Below the pieces are notes generated by a model. That model made no database searches, was not told where the DNA came from, and worked only from the letters and a program-made list of their open reading frames with translations. This document shows, in pieces, positions 1 through 11,033 of a stretch of DNA of 64,000 nt; the first letter of the stretch is position 1, and each line of letters begins with the position of its first letter. This DNA is from Lepidodermella squamata (taxonomy: Eukaryota > Gastrotricha): NCBI GenBank assembly GCA_047495785.1, contig JBLDXI010000032.1:3720001-3784000 (forward strand), given 5' to 3'. Position numbers and translations under genes: made by a program.

Positions 1-666
1 ATGTTGATTTATTCGCTAACTTTATTCTGGCTCTCACTGTCCCTGAATCTAATCTACTACGTCGCAACGTTGCAAACCAGCTCAGTATCCGGGGACGTTT
101 ACTTGAATTATATCCTCACATCAGCCATTGAATTACCATTCGTTTTGGCGTCCATGGTTGGAGCGAAATTTCTTCCCCGTACCGTTTTGTTGTTTCTGTT
201 GTACGCCATTTCTTGTTCGGGTTTGTTAGTGTACAGTTTAACCAATTTCTCGATAGCCGCCTTTATTGGTCGCGGTGCGATTTCGGGCGGTTATATCGTT
301 CAAATTTTATACGCGACTGAAATGTTCCCGACAATCGTGCGTAATGCTGGCTTGGGTTTTTACCAAGTCGCTGAAAATCTAGGTCCTGTGCTCGGAACTC
401 CGATAATTGCGCTTCCTTGGGCCGAGAGCGGCGTAGCGAGTTTATACTTCACGTTCGGGGCGATTGCCCTATTCAACACGTTCATTTACATGCTGCTACC
501 TGAGACTCGGGGGCACTCTTTGCCCGAAACAGTGGAAGAGATCGAAAAGCGTAGCGCGTTTTCGTTCTGGCGTTACATCACTTGCCGATTGTCGTGGTTT
601 GATAACCCAGCGCCCGAGAAGTCCGTTAACGCCGAAAAAGAGTTAACTCAAGATGCTTATTTGTAA
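1..666 (+). CDS. SLC22-like organic ion transporter, C-terminal part
   Basis: The frame is open from the left window edge, so this is the 3' end of a gene that begins outside; the Met at base 1 need not be the true start. About 221 residues are visible: roughly six hydrophobic segments, then a C-terminal PETRGHSLPETVEEIEK signature typical of SLC22/OCT-type major facilitator proteins, and the TEMFPTIVRNAG motif of the TM10-TM11 region. It closely matches the complete copy immediately downstream, so the two are tandem duplicates. Known family role: plasma-membrane uptake or efflux of organic cations, anions or carnitine-like zwitterions; the substrate cannot be read here. Confidence 0.88.
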   Translation: MLIYSLTLFWLSLSLNLIYYVATLQTSSVSGDVYLNYILTSAIELPFVLASMVGAKFLPRTVLLFLLYAISCSGLLVYSLTNFSIAAFIGRGAISGGYIVQILYATEMFPTIVRNAGLGFYQVAENLGPVLGTPIIALPWAESGVASLYFTFGAIALFNTFIYMLLPETRGHSLPETVEEIEKRSAFSFWRYITCRLSWFDNPAPEKSVNAEKELTQDAYL

Positions 667-1352
667 ATTCGTTTTCTTGAAAATAGTTGTCTAGTGAATT
701 TCATTGTTTATTCCTCGTTCGGTTTGACCGTTTCTTTACGACATAACAATTCTCATCACTTTGTGCCTGATTACTCACTACTGATGATGAATTGCTCGCA
801 TCCACAAAACTATTTGTGTTTAAATTTGTATGTTAGTTTATGTATAGCTACGGCAAGTGTGCTTTCACGGTAGATGAGCAGAAAAATTCCTGCGCCGAAG
901 TTCCTATTATTTTTTATGTACCACCTCGTTTATATCGAGGACTCGCGATTGAAAGGTTGTTACTTCCCTGTTGTGCTGAGACATCTTTTTGCCATTGAGT
1001 TAATTCAGCTGATTTTGTGCTATATGCCACCTAATTCATCCTCGAAACGCCCCTTATAATCATTGTTTAATCTACCAAAAAGTAGTTTATAAATTTATCT
1101 TCATAAAATAAAGCAGTTGAAGGTTCACGTGATTATTTTATCACAGGAAACAGGTTGAGAATGTTATCAGTTATCAATATTGATATTAACACGGTAGATG
1201 AATTTATCAAAGCTGTAAATACAACATGACATGATATACAACGTTATAAGATACTATTCATGCAACACATTTATATGAACTGCATTTGTTTCGTAGGAAA
1301 TATGATATAGCGGCATTTAAAGTTTTTTTTTTTACAATTTTCGTGAACGGCC
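667..1352. other. Intergenic spacer between the two SLC22-like genes
   Basis: AT-rich spacer of about 690 bp. A 61-codon ORF at 874-1059 has no family features and is probably chance. No repeat or RNA gene was recognised. Confidence 0.5.
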
Positions 1353-3020
1353 ATGAGCAAAGTCGAGGCGAAATTCGATGAGCTGCCTGTTTTCAATCGC
1401 TACACCACTATCGTAGTACTTGCTGTCGGTTTCCTCTGCTTTCGTGGCAGCCTTCAGTTATATGGCATCAGTTTTATCGCTCACCAAGTGCCTTATTCAT
1501 GTATTTCATCTCAAAATCAGGTATTCAATTTGCATTTGATACATTATCGAATATGACTTTGTGATTCAAGACAGGTGAACCTTTCAGCTGCTCAGTGGTT
1601 AACGCGACAAATGAAACTTCGCAATGTACCACTTGGGATTACGGCGAATACTCCACATCCCATTCTATTGCCACGTCTTGGGATTTGGTTTGCGAGTTTT
1701 CCTATCTAATCGCTTTGGATCAATCGGTTTACTTGGCGGGTCAAATGTTGGGTGGAATTTTTCTCACCCCGTTTTCAGACCATTACGGCCGTCGACCGAT
1801 TATCATTTATGGATTAATATGCCAATTAGTTTTTGAAATTGCTCTACTATTCTCGGTCAACGTTTCTATGTTCATAATTGTCCGTTTTATGGTCGGCTCT
1901 CTCAAGCAAACCGTCGAAACTTCCTCATACACGCTCATGGCCGAATGGTTTTCGTCGAAATATCGAACAATCGTTAGCAATTCGGTTCTATTAACATTTT
2001 CGCTTGGAATCATGAGTTTGGCGGGAATCGCCTATTTCGTTCGCGAATGGAAATTTCTAGTTTTATGCTACTACATAATCCCAGATTTAGTTGTCATTCC
2101 ACTTTATTTCCTACTACCCGAATCGCTGATTTTTCTGGAAAGCAAACAAAGGTTCGATGAAGTGGATAAATATCTGAAGAAAATCGATCCAGATTACGAC
2201 ACATCACCGGCAAGTCTTCCACTCGTCGAGCTCGACGCTGGGGCCGTTGAGGCCCTCAAAGCGGAAGTTGACACGAAAAGCGAACCTCCTGTTACAATGA
2301 AGCAGGCCGTTAAAGACTTGTTTTCAAGTTTCAAAATGATAAGCTATTCCCTCGCCTTATTTTGGCTTTCAATCACGCTCAATTTGACGTACTTCGTAAC
2401 TACGATGAATACAATGACACTTAGCGGTAACGAGTATGCGAATTTTGCGCTTTCTGGAGCTATCGAAATGCCTTTCGTTCTGATCACTTCCTTGTTGAGT
2501 TTGAAACTGCCCCGACTCGTTTTAATTTTTGTCCTCTACCTGTTGGCCGGCTCAACTTTCATTGCCTCCGCTTTGTTGCCAGGTGAGCTGTCTTGAAAAT
2601 GTCTACTTCAGATTTTAATAATTGTTCTTATTAGTGTCTCTCATGGCTAGCATAGTAGCATTTTTCGGGCGAGGAGCGATTGCTGGTGCATATATTGTGC
2701 AGATCCTCTATGCTGCTGAAATGTTTCCCACCGTCGTTCGAAACGCCGGTATTGGTCTGTATCAAATCGGGGAAAATCTTGGCCCGCTAATCGGGCCGTT
2801 CATTGTCGCAATCCACTGGTCGCAGAACGGGCCGACCAGTTTATACTTTGTTCTCGGAATAGTCGCTGTGCTAAATGCATTAATCACGAGTTCACTTCCT
2901 GAAACCGCAAACCGGCCACTGCCTGAAAAAATGAGCGACATTGAACGGCGACCGGCGTTTTCAATCTGGCGTTGTTGCAGTACTGGTAAAACAAGCAAAT
3001 CAATGGATGTAGCGGGTTAA
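1353..3020 (+). CDS. SLC22-like organic ion transporter, complete, 3 exons
   Basis: Proposed exons 1353-1520, 1571-2582 and 2635-3020; introns are 50 and 52 bp and keep frame, giving 521 residues, the usual SLC22 length. The N-terminus has one TM followed by a Cys-containing extracellular loop with possible N-glycosylation sites (NATNETS). The loop ends in SWDLVCE, which matches the family WDLVC motif before TM2. The MFS motif DHYGRRP follows TM2. A cytosolic linker with charged residues separates the two six-TM halves. The C-terminal half carries AAEMFPTVVRNAG and a PETANRPLPEKMSDIE tail. It is a multipass plasma-membrane transporter; substrate unknown. The first acceptor was chosen because the nearer AG at 1573-1574 would break frame. 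Confidence 0.9.
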
Positions 3021-3604
3021 CACCAATACCAATATCGGACTATCACAATTATTTTGATATTCCATTCCTTAATAATTCCGGTGCTTCAGTGTTAAATTAT
3101 TACAACGTGTTTCAAAGACTGCATTTCAGCTCTTTCGCCATGTTTTATTGCTGATGAAATACTGATGCTATTATTGTTGTCTTATTTTACGAAAATACAT
3201 TTGAAATAACATCGCGATTAATTTGAGTCTTTTTAATTATTTTTCGAAGTCGCCCAATCTAATAACCTGATTATTTTATTTAGTTCAACAGACAATTTTA
3301 CTGCGCAGTAGATTGTGGTTTTCAAGCACTCACAACCCATCTGTAGCTGTATAGGTAGTTATTTTTTACACACTGTAGTTGGTGTAGAGCTTATCAGCGT
3401 AGTTTTTGCCGGTCAGGCTATTTTTTTCCTGATTTTTTTTCGTTTTATCATACGCTTGAAGCATGTAAACAATGAGAGAAAACGCGAGCAATGGCAGGCA
3501 CCTCGTTTCTATATCGTGTGCTGAGGCTTTTCTTCTGTTCAATCTATTTTCACTGAAACCACAGAAAACTCATTTGTTTTTTACTAAATTAGGCCGGTTT
3601 CAAG
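3021..3604. other. Spacer between transporter and SDR array
   Basis: About 580 bp, AT-rich. A 69-codon ORF at 3315-3524 is poly-aromatic and low complexity and is not supported as a gene. Nothing else seen. Confidence 0.5.
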
Positions 3605-4694
3605 ATGAGCTATGCTGACTTGTATAAACAGTTTGAAAGATTCGTCCCTTGTCGGTATTCTCGTCTCACAATCATAGGACTTGGAGCTGCGGGGTTGTAT
3701 TGGCTGGCTAAGAAATTACTGGGCGAGAAACTTCTACCAGCCGAAAATAAAGTTGTGCTTATCACTGGATGTGACACAGAATTCGGCTTTGGAACCGGCA
3801 TTGCTCGCCGTCTTCACGAATTGGGCTACGTGGTTTTCGCAGGCTGCCTGGATGCCAAAGCAGCGAGAGAAAATCTTTACAGTAGCCACCAAGGCTCGAC
3901 GTCTTTTCACGTCATTCAGATCGACGTAACAAATCAAGCTCAAGTCAATCAGGCTTTCGATGAAATCAGCCGATGGTTGAAATCGAACGACTCGTATTGT
4001 GAGTTCTTGATTTTGGAATGACTTATTTTAGTATGTTAATACAGGGTTTTATGGCATTGTAAACAATGCTGGCATCGCATCGAATTCTCCCCTGGAATGG
4101 CTGCGAATAGATACCTTTGTCAAGGTTTTCGAGGTGAACTGCTTCGGAATTGCTAGGGTGACTAAGAAATTTCTGCCTCTCATGCGGAGAAGCGGCTTGG
4201 GCGACGGCCGCGTTGTTAATATCGCCTCGATAGCGGCTGATATGCCCTTCACGTCAGCAATGCCTTACTGTGCTTCAAAAGCAGCCGTTGTCGCGTTAGG
4301 AAATGTTCTACGAATGGAGGTTGCCCGGTTCGGAATTAAGGTGTCTGCAATTTGCCCGGATTTCTACCGAACAAACCTCATCAGAGATACGGAGAAGAAT
4401 CTCGCGGATTTACGGGCCGAAGTCGCTGCCGTTGATGCGGATGCATTTTCGGCTTATGGCGGCGATGAGAGGGTCAAGAAAATGGTGGAAGCGACTACGG
4501 ACTTCGTACCCACCATGAGCAAACCCGATATTAGCCCGGTCATCGATTCGGTTGTTCATAGTCTATCGTCAGCGAAGCCATCTCGCTTTTACTACCCGAT
4601 CGGGAGCGACACTCGCTTTATGCGGTTATTGCAATGGTTTGCTCCTTCGATATTCGAAGCCTTGCAAGCTAGGGCGATTACGGTCGATGTTTGA
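3605..4694 (+). CDS. SDR9C-type short-chain dehydrogenase, array copy 1
   Basis: Exons 3605-3998 and 4045-4694 (46 bp phase-1 intron), 347 residues. A hydrophobic stretch at about residues 21-38 can anchor the protein in the ER membrane. The Rossmann glycine loop TGCDTEFGFG starts near residue 54 and has two more residues than the canonical TGxxxGxG. Next come VFAGCL, the NNAG strand motif near 138, Ser near 193 and the catalytic YCASK at 206-210. SDR9C relatives (retinol dehydrogenases, HSD17B6, nematode dhs-2/16/20) oxidise or reduce retinoids and hydroxysteroids with NAD(H). The true substrate is unknown. All thirteen array genes are on this strand. Confidence 0.92.
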
Positions 4695-4820
4695 CTATAA
4701 ATGGGTAAACTTTATTAGATCTGATTTTTTGCGACTTCTGTATTTCTGAATCAGTATTAAAGTATCATTTTACATCTTGGGAATGTTTTTTGCCAAGTTA
4801 GAAATAATTATGATAACGAT

Positions 4821-5856
4821 ATGATTTGGCAAATTGCGATTGTTTGTGGTTGCATATACCTCGGCAACTTGATTCGCCGCTTCATTTTCGAGGGTAAGAA
4901 CTTACCCAATGGGAAAGTTGTTTTAGTAACTGGCTGCGATACTGCTCTGGGATTCGGAACGGCGATAGCGAAGAAACTCCATAAAATCGGCTTCGTCGTA
5001 TTTGCGGGATGCCTTGATCCAGAAACGGCCAAGGTTAACTATCAAGATGTCGTCGACAACGAATTCTTCAAGCTTATCAAGCTAGATGTTACCAATCAAG
5101 TCGAAATCGACAACGCGGCTTATGCGGTTCAACAATGGCTTCAAAGTCACCCTTCTTATCGTAAAATGCTTATTTTTGTAACATGCTAGCAAGTCTGACC
5201 AGGTCCATTTAGACTTCTATGGAATTGTTAACAATGCCGGCATAGCGGTCCTGGCACCCTTCGAGTGGCTTCAAATGGAAACTTTCACCAAAGTTTTCGA
5301 TATTAATTGCTTCGGCGCTGTTCGGGTTATTCGAACATTTTTGCCGCTCCTGAGGCTACACCAATCTGGTGGTCGCATTGTGAATATTTTATCAACTGCC
5401 GCTGTACTTCCAAGCGTCAATGTCGCCGCGTACAGCGGATCTAAAGCTGCCATGAAATTGATATCCGAGTGCTTGGATTTCGAGTTGGCTCGCTTCGGCA
5501 TCAAAGTCTCTTGCATATACCCAGATGCCTACCTTACAAATGGAATAACCGAATCCGATCGGAATTTCGAGGTTGTGAAGCGTGAAGCTGCAAAGACGTC
5601 TGAAGAGGTATTCGAAGCTTACAGCGGCGACAAAATGCTCCAATGGTCGAAAAGACATATTCACGAAACTTTGTATAAAATTGCCAATCCTGACATCAGC
5701 CCGGTTATCGAATGCGCGGTTCATGCTCTTTCTAGCCGTAGCCCAAAAATAAGTTATCACCCTGTTAGCTTCTCGGTTAAAATTGGTAAATTGATTTGCA
5801 ATTTTTCACCATCTCTGTATCGAAAAATTGTCAATTCAGTTCTCAAGATTGAATGA
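4821..5856 (+). CDS. SDR9C-type short-chain dehydrogenase, array copy 2
   Basis: Exons 4821-5160 and 5213-5856, 52 bp phase-1 intron at the same place as copy 1; 327 residues. The N-terminal anchor is shorter than in copy 1 (hydrophobic segment straight after the Met). The cofactor loop reads TGCDTALGFG, so it carries the two-residue insertion. NNAG, the catalytic Ser (ILSTAA) and YSGSK are intact. The C-terminal DISPVIE segment matches its neighbours. Likely an NAD(P)-dependent oxidoreductase of small lipophilic alcohols or ketones on the ER membrane; the substrate is inference only. Confidence 0.92.
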
Positions 5857-5887
5857 AAATTTGCACTCAACAAAGTAGGTAGTTAAA

Positions 5888-6986
5888 ATGTCTGATATTC
5901 TTTCCGCTCAGCTAGCGGGTAAATTACTCGACCGAGCGGCTAGTACTACGAGCAGAATCGGTGCTATTACATTAGGGACAATCAGTTTAGCTGGTCTTTA
6001 TCTATACTACCGAAAATCTAGTGGCGGGAAATGTATACCATCGAATGGGAAGATTACAATTGTCACTGGCTGTGATACCAAGCTCGGATTTGGTACTGCG
6101 ATTGCACGACGTTTACATAAACTCGGTTACGTTGTTTTCGCCGCATGTCTCGACCCGGAGGCAGCAAGAGAACTAAATTTTTCTGATTTGAAAGATTCGG
6201 AAACATTCCAAGTGCTTCGTATGGATGTAACTCAGCAGTCTCAAATCGACCAAGCGGTCGAAACTGTTCAGAGTTGGATTGAACAACATCCTTCCTATCG
6301 TAGGATAGCTATATCATCTCAACTTATCTCTTATCTTTTTATGTTTAGATCTTCATGGGATAGTGAATAACGCTGGTATTTGCTCGGGATCGAATTTGGA
6401 AATAATTAGAATGGAGACGGTTTTAAAAACATTTGATGTGAATTTGTTCGGGTTGATTCGAGTGACTAGAGCGTTCTTACCTCTGATTCGACAAGGCGGT
6501 CAAGGTGGCCGCATTGTTAATATAGCTTCGATTGTTGGTCTATTGCCAACGCCAAGCTGTTGTGCTTATAACGGATCAAAAGCGGCTGTTCTCATGGTTT
6601 CCGAATGCTTGGCAATCGAACTAGCGGATTTCGATATTAAAGTCAGCTGCGTTCTACCAGACGCTTTCAAAACTAACATCGTCGCTGATACCGACGCGAT
6701 ATGCGAAAATTTAGCAAAAGAGGCGTCGTCAGCCAGACCTGAAATTTTCGAGGCATATGGAGGCCAGAAGCGACTGGAGCGCTCCCAGAAGACCATGTCA
6801 ACTACTGTTCCGAAAATCGCTAAAACGGACATATCGCCTGTTGTTATTGCTGTTGTTGATGCCTTATCAAGCTTTGATCCGAAGCATCGCTATTATCCAA
6901 TTAGCTTTCCGGTGAAAATAATTTTATTTATAAAAAATTGGATGCCTTCACTTTATTTTACTATTCAACGAAAAATTCGTCATTGA
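5888..6986 (+). CDS. SDR9C-type short-chain dehydrogenase, array copy 3
   Basis: Exons 5888-6299 and 6349-6986, 49 bp phase-1 intron; 349 residues. It starts only 31 bp after the stop of copy 2, so it is tightly packed. A longer amphipathic N-terminus precedes a TM-like segment (LGTISLAGLYLYY). The glycine loop is TGCDTKLGFG (insertion type), and VFAACL replaces the usual VFAGCL. NNAG, NIASIVG and the catalytic YNGSK are intact. Short spacing would allow co-transcription, but no direct sign of an operon is visible. Confidence 0.92.
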
Positions 6987-7090
6987 CTGTGATTTTATCT
7001 TTCTCGCTTTCTGATTTGTTTTTTCTCGGTTACAATTGAAATGGTTACTAATTTTATCATTTTTAAATAGAAAAATAATATATTGAAAAC

Positions 7091-8134
7091 ATGACGACTG
7101 GAATTGTCCAGAAATCAGTGCTCGAGCTTTTTGAGCGTTTTGAAGCGGCTGTTCCATCCCGATCCGCTCGTCTGGCCGTTGGAGGACTTGGAATGACTGG
7201 AGTTTATTTAATATATCGAAATTATTTCCGTCGAAATTCAACGCTACCAGCTGATGGGAAAGTCGTTATTTTAACCGGCTGTGATATGCCGGTGGCTTTC
7301 GGCTCATCGTCAGCTCGCCGGCTTCACGAAATGGGCTACGTTGTATTCGCAGGCTGTTTGGACGCTAAGACCGCGAAGGACAAGGTCTACACTGATTTGA
7401 AAGGATCTGAAACATTCCACGTGTTACAGCTCGATGTTACAAACCAGGCGCAGGTCGATCGAGCGGCTGAAGAAGTTTCTGCGTGGTTGAAAAATCACCC
7501 ATCTCATCATTTCTTCGGGGTGGTCAACTGCGCTGGTGTAGCTGCTATGCTGCCGTTCGAATGGCACTCAACCGAAAGTATTAGCAGAACGTTCGATGTC
7601 AATGTGCTAGGCATGGTCCGGGTGACCAAGGCTTTCCTGCCCCTGATAAGAAATAACGGCGGGAAAGGAGGTCGAATTGCCAACATGTCTTCTTTGCTAG
7701 GGGAAATGGGTTCGGCCTGCAGCTCAGCTTACTGCGCCTCGAAAGCTGCCCTGCTTCTGATGAGTGAAAGTCTCAGCGTTGAACTCGCCGGTTTCGGAAT
7801 CAAAGTGGTGAGCATTTGCCCTGACGCCTATCGCACAAATTTGATGCTGGGAATGAGCGCAGCCGTCGATGGCGAGGTCGCGAAAGCGAACCCTGAGGCT
7901 ATTGAGGCATACGGTGGCAAGGCTCGTGTTGAGAAGATCAAATACTTTGCCAAGGAGCTACTCCCGAAAGCTGCCAAGGAAGATGTCACCCCGGTTGTTG
8001 AAGCTGTTATAACGGGCTTAACTGCCGTAAAGCCAGATATACGCATCAGGCCTGCTGATTTCGCTCCCCGTGTCATCGCTCACTTGTATTCGCTGTTTCC
8101 CGAGTTCTTCTTGAATTTCTACAAGTTCGAGTGA
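7091..8134 (+). CDS. SDR9C-type dehydrogenase, array copy 4, intronless
   Basis: A single 347-residue exon. The intron that splits most array members just before the NNAG strand is absent, with no coding bases gained or lost at that point. The glycine loop is altered: TGCDMPVAFG, in which the middle Gly is Ala, and the NNAG motif reads NCAG. Catalytic YCASK and the upstream Ser (NMSSLLG) remain. Same fold and membrane anchor as its neighbours. Substitutions in the cofactor loop may weaken or change NAD(P) preference, or mark a copy drifting in function; activity cannot be judged from sequence alone. Confidence 0.92.
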   Translation: MTTGIVQKSVLELFERFEAAVPSRSARLAVGGLGMTGVYLIYRNYFRRNSTLPADGKVVILTGCDMPVAFGSSSARRLHEMGYVVFAGCLDAKTAKDKVYTDLKGSETFHVLQLDVTNQAQVDRAAEEVSAWLKNHPSHHFFGVVNCAGVAAMLPFEWHSTESISRTFDVNVLGMVRVTKAFLPLIRNNGGKGGRIANMSSLLGEMGSACSSAYCASKAALLLMSESLSVELAGFGIKVVSICPDAYRTNLMLGMSAAVDGEVAKANPEAIEAYGGKARVEKIKYFAKELLPKAAKEDVTPVVEAVITGLTAVKPDIRIRPADFAPRVIAHLYSLFPEFFLNFYKFE

Positions 8135-8356
8135 GCAACGCCTCTTCTTAAAAAAAATGCAACCTGGGAGATAGCAATCTATAATACAATCTAGATAATA
8201 CTCATCTCAAAAGCTTCAATGGTATTAGTATGCAGCGCCAAAATATTTATTTCTGTGTTATTTTCTTGCTCTTTCAAAGAAAACTCTATGCTCCCGCTGT
8301 AACCTGTTTTACTGTTGATTTTTTATTCGACTAGTCGCTTTAAGTTTGTTGTAAAA

Positions 8357-9479
8357 ATGGCCGGAAAGTTCTCGATTCAAGCTGTTCAAAAAACAGCCGA
8401 TCATTTTTTGCATCGGTTCGAAGAGCTGATTCCTTCCAGGAAAGCTCGTCTCGCGATTGGCGGTCTCAGTCTAGTTGGACTAGCTCTGTTGGCGAGACGA
8501 TCCCGCTCGGTCACGTATCTACCCGCAGGAGGTAAAGCAGTGCTAGTCACCGGTTGTGATACGCCTGCCGGCTTCGGTACTTGCATCGCCCGACGTCTCC
8601 ACCAGCTAGGCTATGTCGTGTTTGCGGGCTGTCTTGACGCCAAGGCTACAAAAGAGGGTGTTTACAACGACTTGAAGGACTCGGATACATTCCACGTCAT
8701 TCAAATGGATGTTACCAAGCAGGCTCAAGTAGATAAAGCTGCGGAGGAGGTTGAAGCTTGGCTAGATAAACATCCAGCTTATCGTAAGCCTGGGAAATCC
8801 ACCTGACAAATTTATTATAATTTATTTACCAGGCCTTTGGGGTATTGTTAACAATTCTGGAATCGTGGTTCTTTCGCCTATGGAATGGCTTCAAATGGAA
8901 ACTTTGACCCGGGTTTACGACGTCAATTTGTTTGGAATGATGCGAGTTTGCAAGGCTTTCTTGCCTCTGATCCGGAAGGGTGGCTTTGGAGGTCGAGTTG
9001 TTAACATGGCCTCAGTAGCCGGTGAATTGCCATCACTCAGTGGTTGTGCCTACAACGGATCGAAGGCTGCTCAACTGATGGTTAGTGAGTGCTTGGGCAT
9101 TGAAGTCGAAAACTTCGGCATCAAAGTGTCGGCGATTTGCCCAGATTTTTATAACACGAACATTGTTCAAAGCATCGAACGCAATGTTGCCAATACTAAA
9201 CGAGAGGCCAGTCTAGTTAAACCGGAAGCATTCGAAGCTTACGGTGGCAAGGAGAGGTTGCAAAAGTTGTTGAGATCGATAACAGATATCATTCCGAAGA
9301 TTGCCAAGCCTGACATTACGCCTGTTGTTGACGATGCCATTGATGCGATCCGCAATGAGAATCCTCAGATTCGGTACCGGCCTATGGATCGCAAACTCCG
9401 ATTTATGATTGGGTTTTATGGTACATTCCCCAAGACTTACCTGTCTTTGGCCGGCAAGTTGTTTTCTTTCGAAAAATGA
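8357..9479 (+). CDS. SDR9C-type short-chain dehydrogenase, array copy 5
   Basis: Exons 8357-8783 and 8833-9479, 49 bp phase-1 intron; 357 residues. The frame is open further upstream to 8315, but the Met at 8357 aligns with the neighbours' N-termini and is preferred. Glycine loop TGCDTPAGFG (insertion type). The NNAG motif is NNSG, a mild change. Catalytic YNGSK and NMASVAG are intact. A hydrophobic segment at about residues 30-45 suggests membrane anchoring. Confidence 0.92.
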
Positions 9480-9729
9480 GTGAGATTGGAGGAGCAATTG
9501 GTTGTAGAGCAGCGAGATTTTAAAAATTATCGAAAAATATTTTATTTTGATTTATCACCTGCTTTTACCGGTGACGGCTTTGTGATTACCATTTGTTGAA
9601 TTTATTTTATGACCTACAGTCAGAAAAAGGGCTAACTGTTTGCCTAGTTTTAACCTATATATTTGATTCTTAAGTTCGCTCATCAATGATGCTTTAGTTA
9701 ATTTTTGATGAAACTTCATAGAATTTTAA

Positions 9730-10845
9730 ATGGCGGAATTATTGGCGGCTCAAGTTTTGCGAAAGGTCGTCGATCGTTTTCAGGAGGCTATTCCTTCTCG
9801 TAATGGGCGAGTGGCAGTCGCCGGACTAGGCTTCGCTGGCCTCTACTGGGCCGCTCGAAAATTATTCTTCACCCACCAAATGCCAACGAGTGGCAAGGCT
9901 GTTCTAATAACAGGCTGCGATACACCCCTCGGGTTCGGAACTGCCATCGCGAAAAAACTTCACCAGCTTGGCTACGTCGTTTTTGCTGGGTGCTTGGATG
10001 CCAAAACCGCAAAGGAAAACATATACAAAGATCTGAAGGATTCAAAAAATTTCCACGTTATTCAAATGGATGTCACTAATCAAAGCCAAATTGACAAAGC
10101 TGCTAAGGAAGTTGGTGCTTGGCTCGATGCCAATCCCGATCATCGTAAATTTTTGAACTGACAGTCTTAAAAAAGCATTAATATCAATCTTCCAGGTTTT
10201 TACGGGGTTGTAAACAACGCTGGAATCGCCACCTTAATGCTGATGGAATGGTTCAGCATGGAGAGCTTCTTAAAAATATTTGACGTCAACACTTTCGGGA
10301 TGGTTCGCGTGACCAGGGCTTTTCTACCTCTTATTCGTCGGGGTGGTCACGGCGGCCGCATTGTTAATATGGGCTCGATCGCTGGTTCTATTCCTGGCCC
10401 TACCGGAACCCCTTATAGCGGGTCAAAAGCTGCTACGATTATAATCGGCGAGTGTTTGGGGATTGAACTTTCTCCTTTCGGTATTAAGGTGGCAACTATT
10501 TGCCCCGATGTTTATAGGACGAATTTCATTGATAACGCAAAGATAAACGTTGCCAACATTGAGGAGGAGGTTAAGAAACTTGACGGTGAAGTCTTGGCTG
10601 CCTATGGTGGCGCCGAACAAATCGCTCGGCTGAAATACTCAGTTACTAAGCTGTTCCCAAAAATGGCGAAAGACGATATCAGCCCTGTCGTCAACAGTGT
10701 GGTTGATGCATTGGGTAATCCGCATCCCCAACTGAGGTATGAACCCATTGGTATCGACACGAGAATCGCATTATTTTTGTACAACTGGTCACCGTCGTTT
10801 TTTCTTGCTATAAGAACAAAGCTTGTCAAGTTTGAGAAGGATTGA
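9730..10845 (+). CDS. SDR9C-type short-chain dehydrogenase, array copy 6
   Basis: Exons 9730-10144 and 10196-10845, 51 bp phase-1 intron; 354 residues. N-terminal helix plus a TM-like segment (VAGLGFAGLYWAA). Glycine loop TGCDTPLGFG (insertion type), then VFAGCLDAKTAKE, NNAG, NMGSIAG and the catalytic YSGSK. It is the last SDR before the paraoxonase-like gene, about 190 bp away on the same strand. Confidence 0.92.
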
Positions 10846-11033
10846 GAGAACTCGAAAAGCATAATCTTGTTATTTTTCAACCCGAAAATCAGCATTTATT
10901 TTTGCCGTTTTTCCTCATCACTGATGATTAGTTCAGACACATGTCCTTGTCTATTTTCATCTATTTCGCTAATTAAATTATGTGTATACTGTGTGTAATA
11001 CTCAGTTTTTAATTTTAGAGTGTTAAAATAATT

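Noticed and set aside
7828-8076. Antisense ORF over SDR copy 4
   Set aside because: Ala/Ser-rich reverse shadow of coding sequence.
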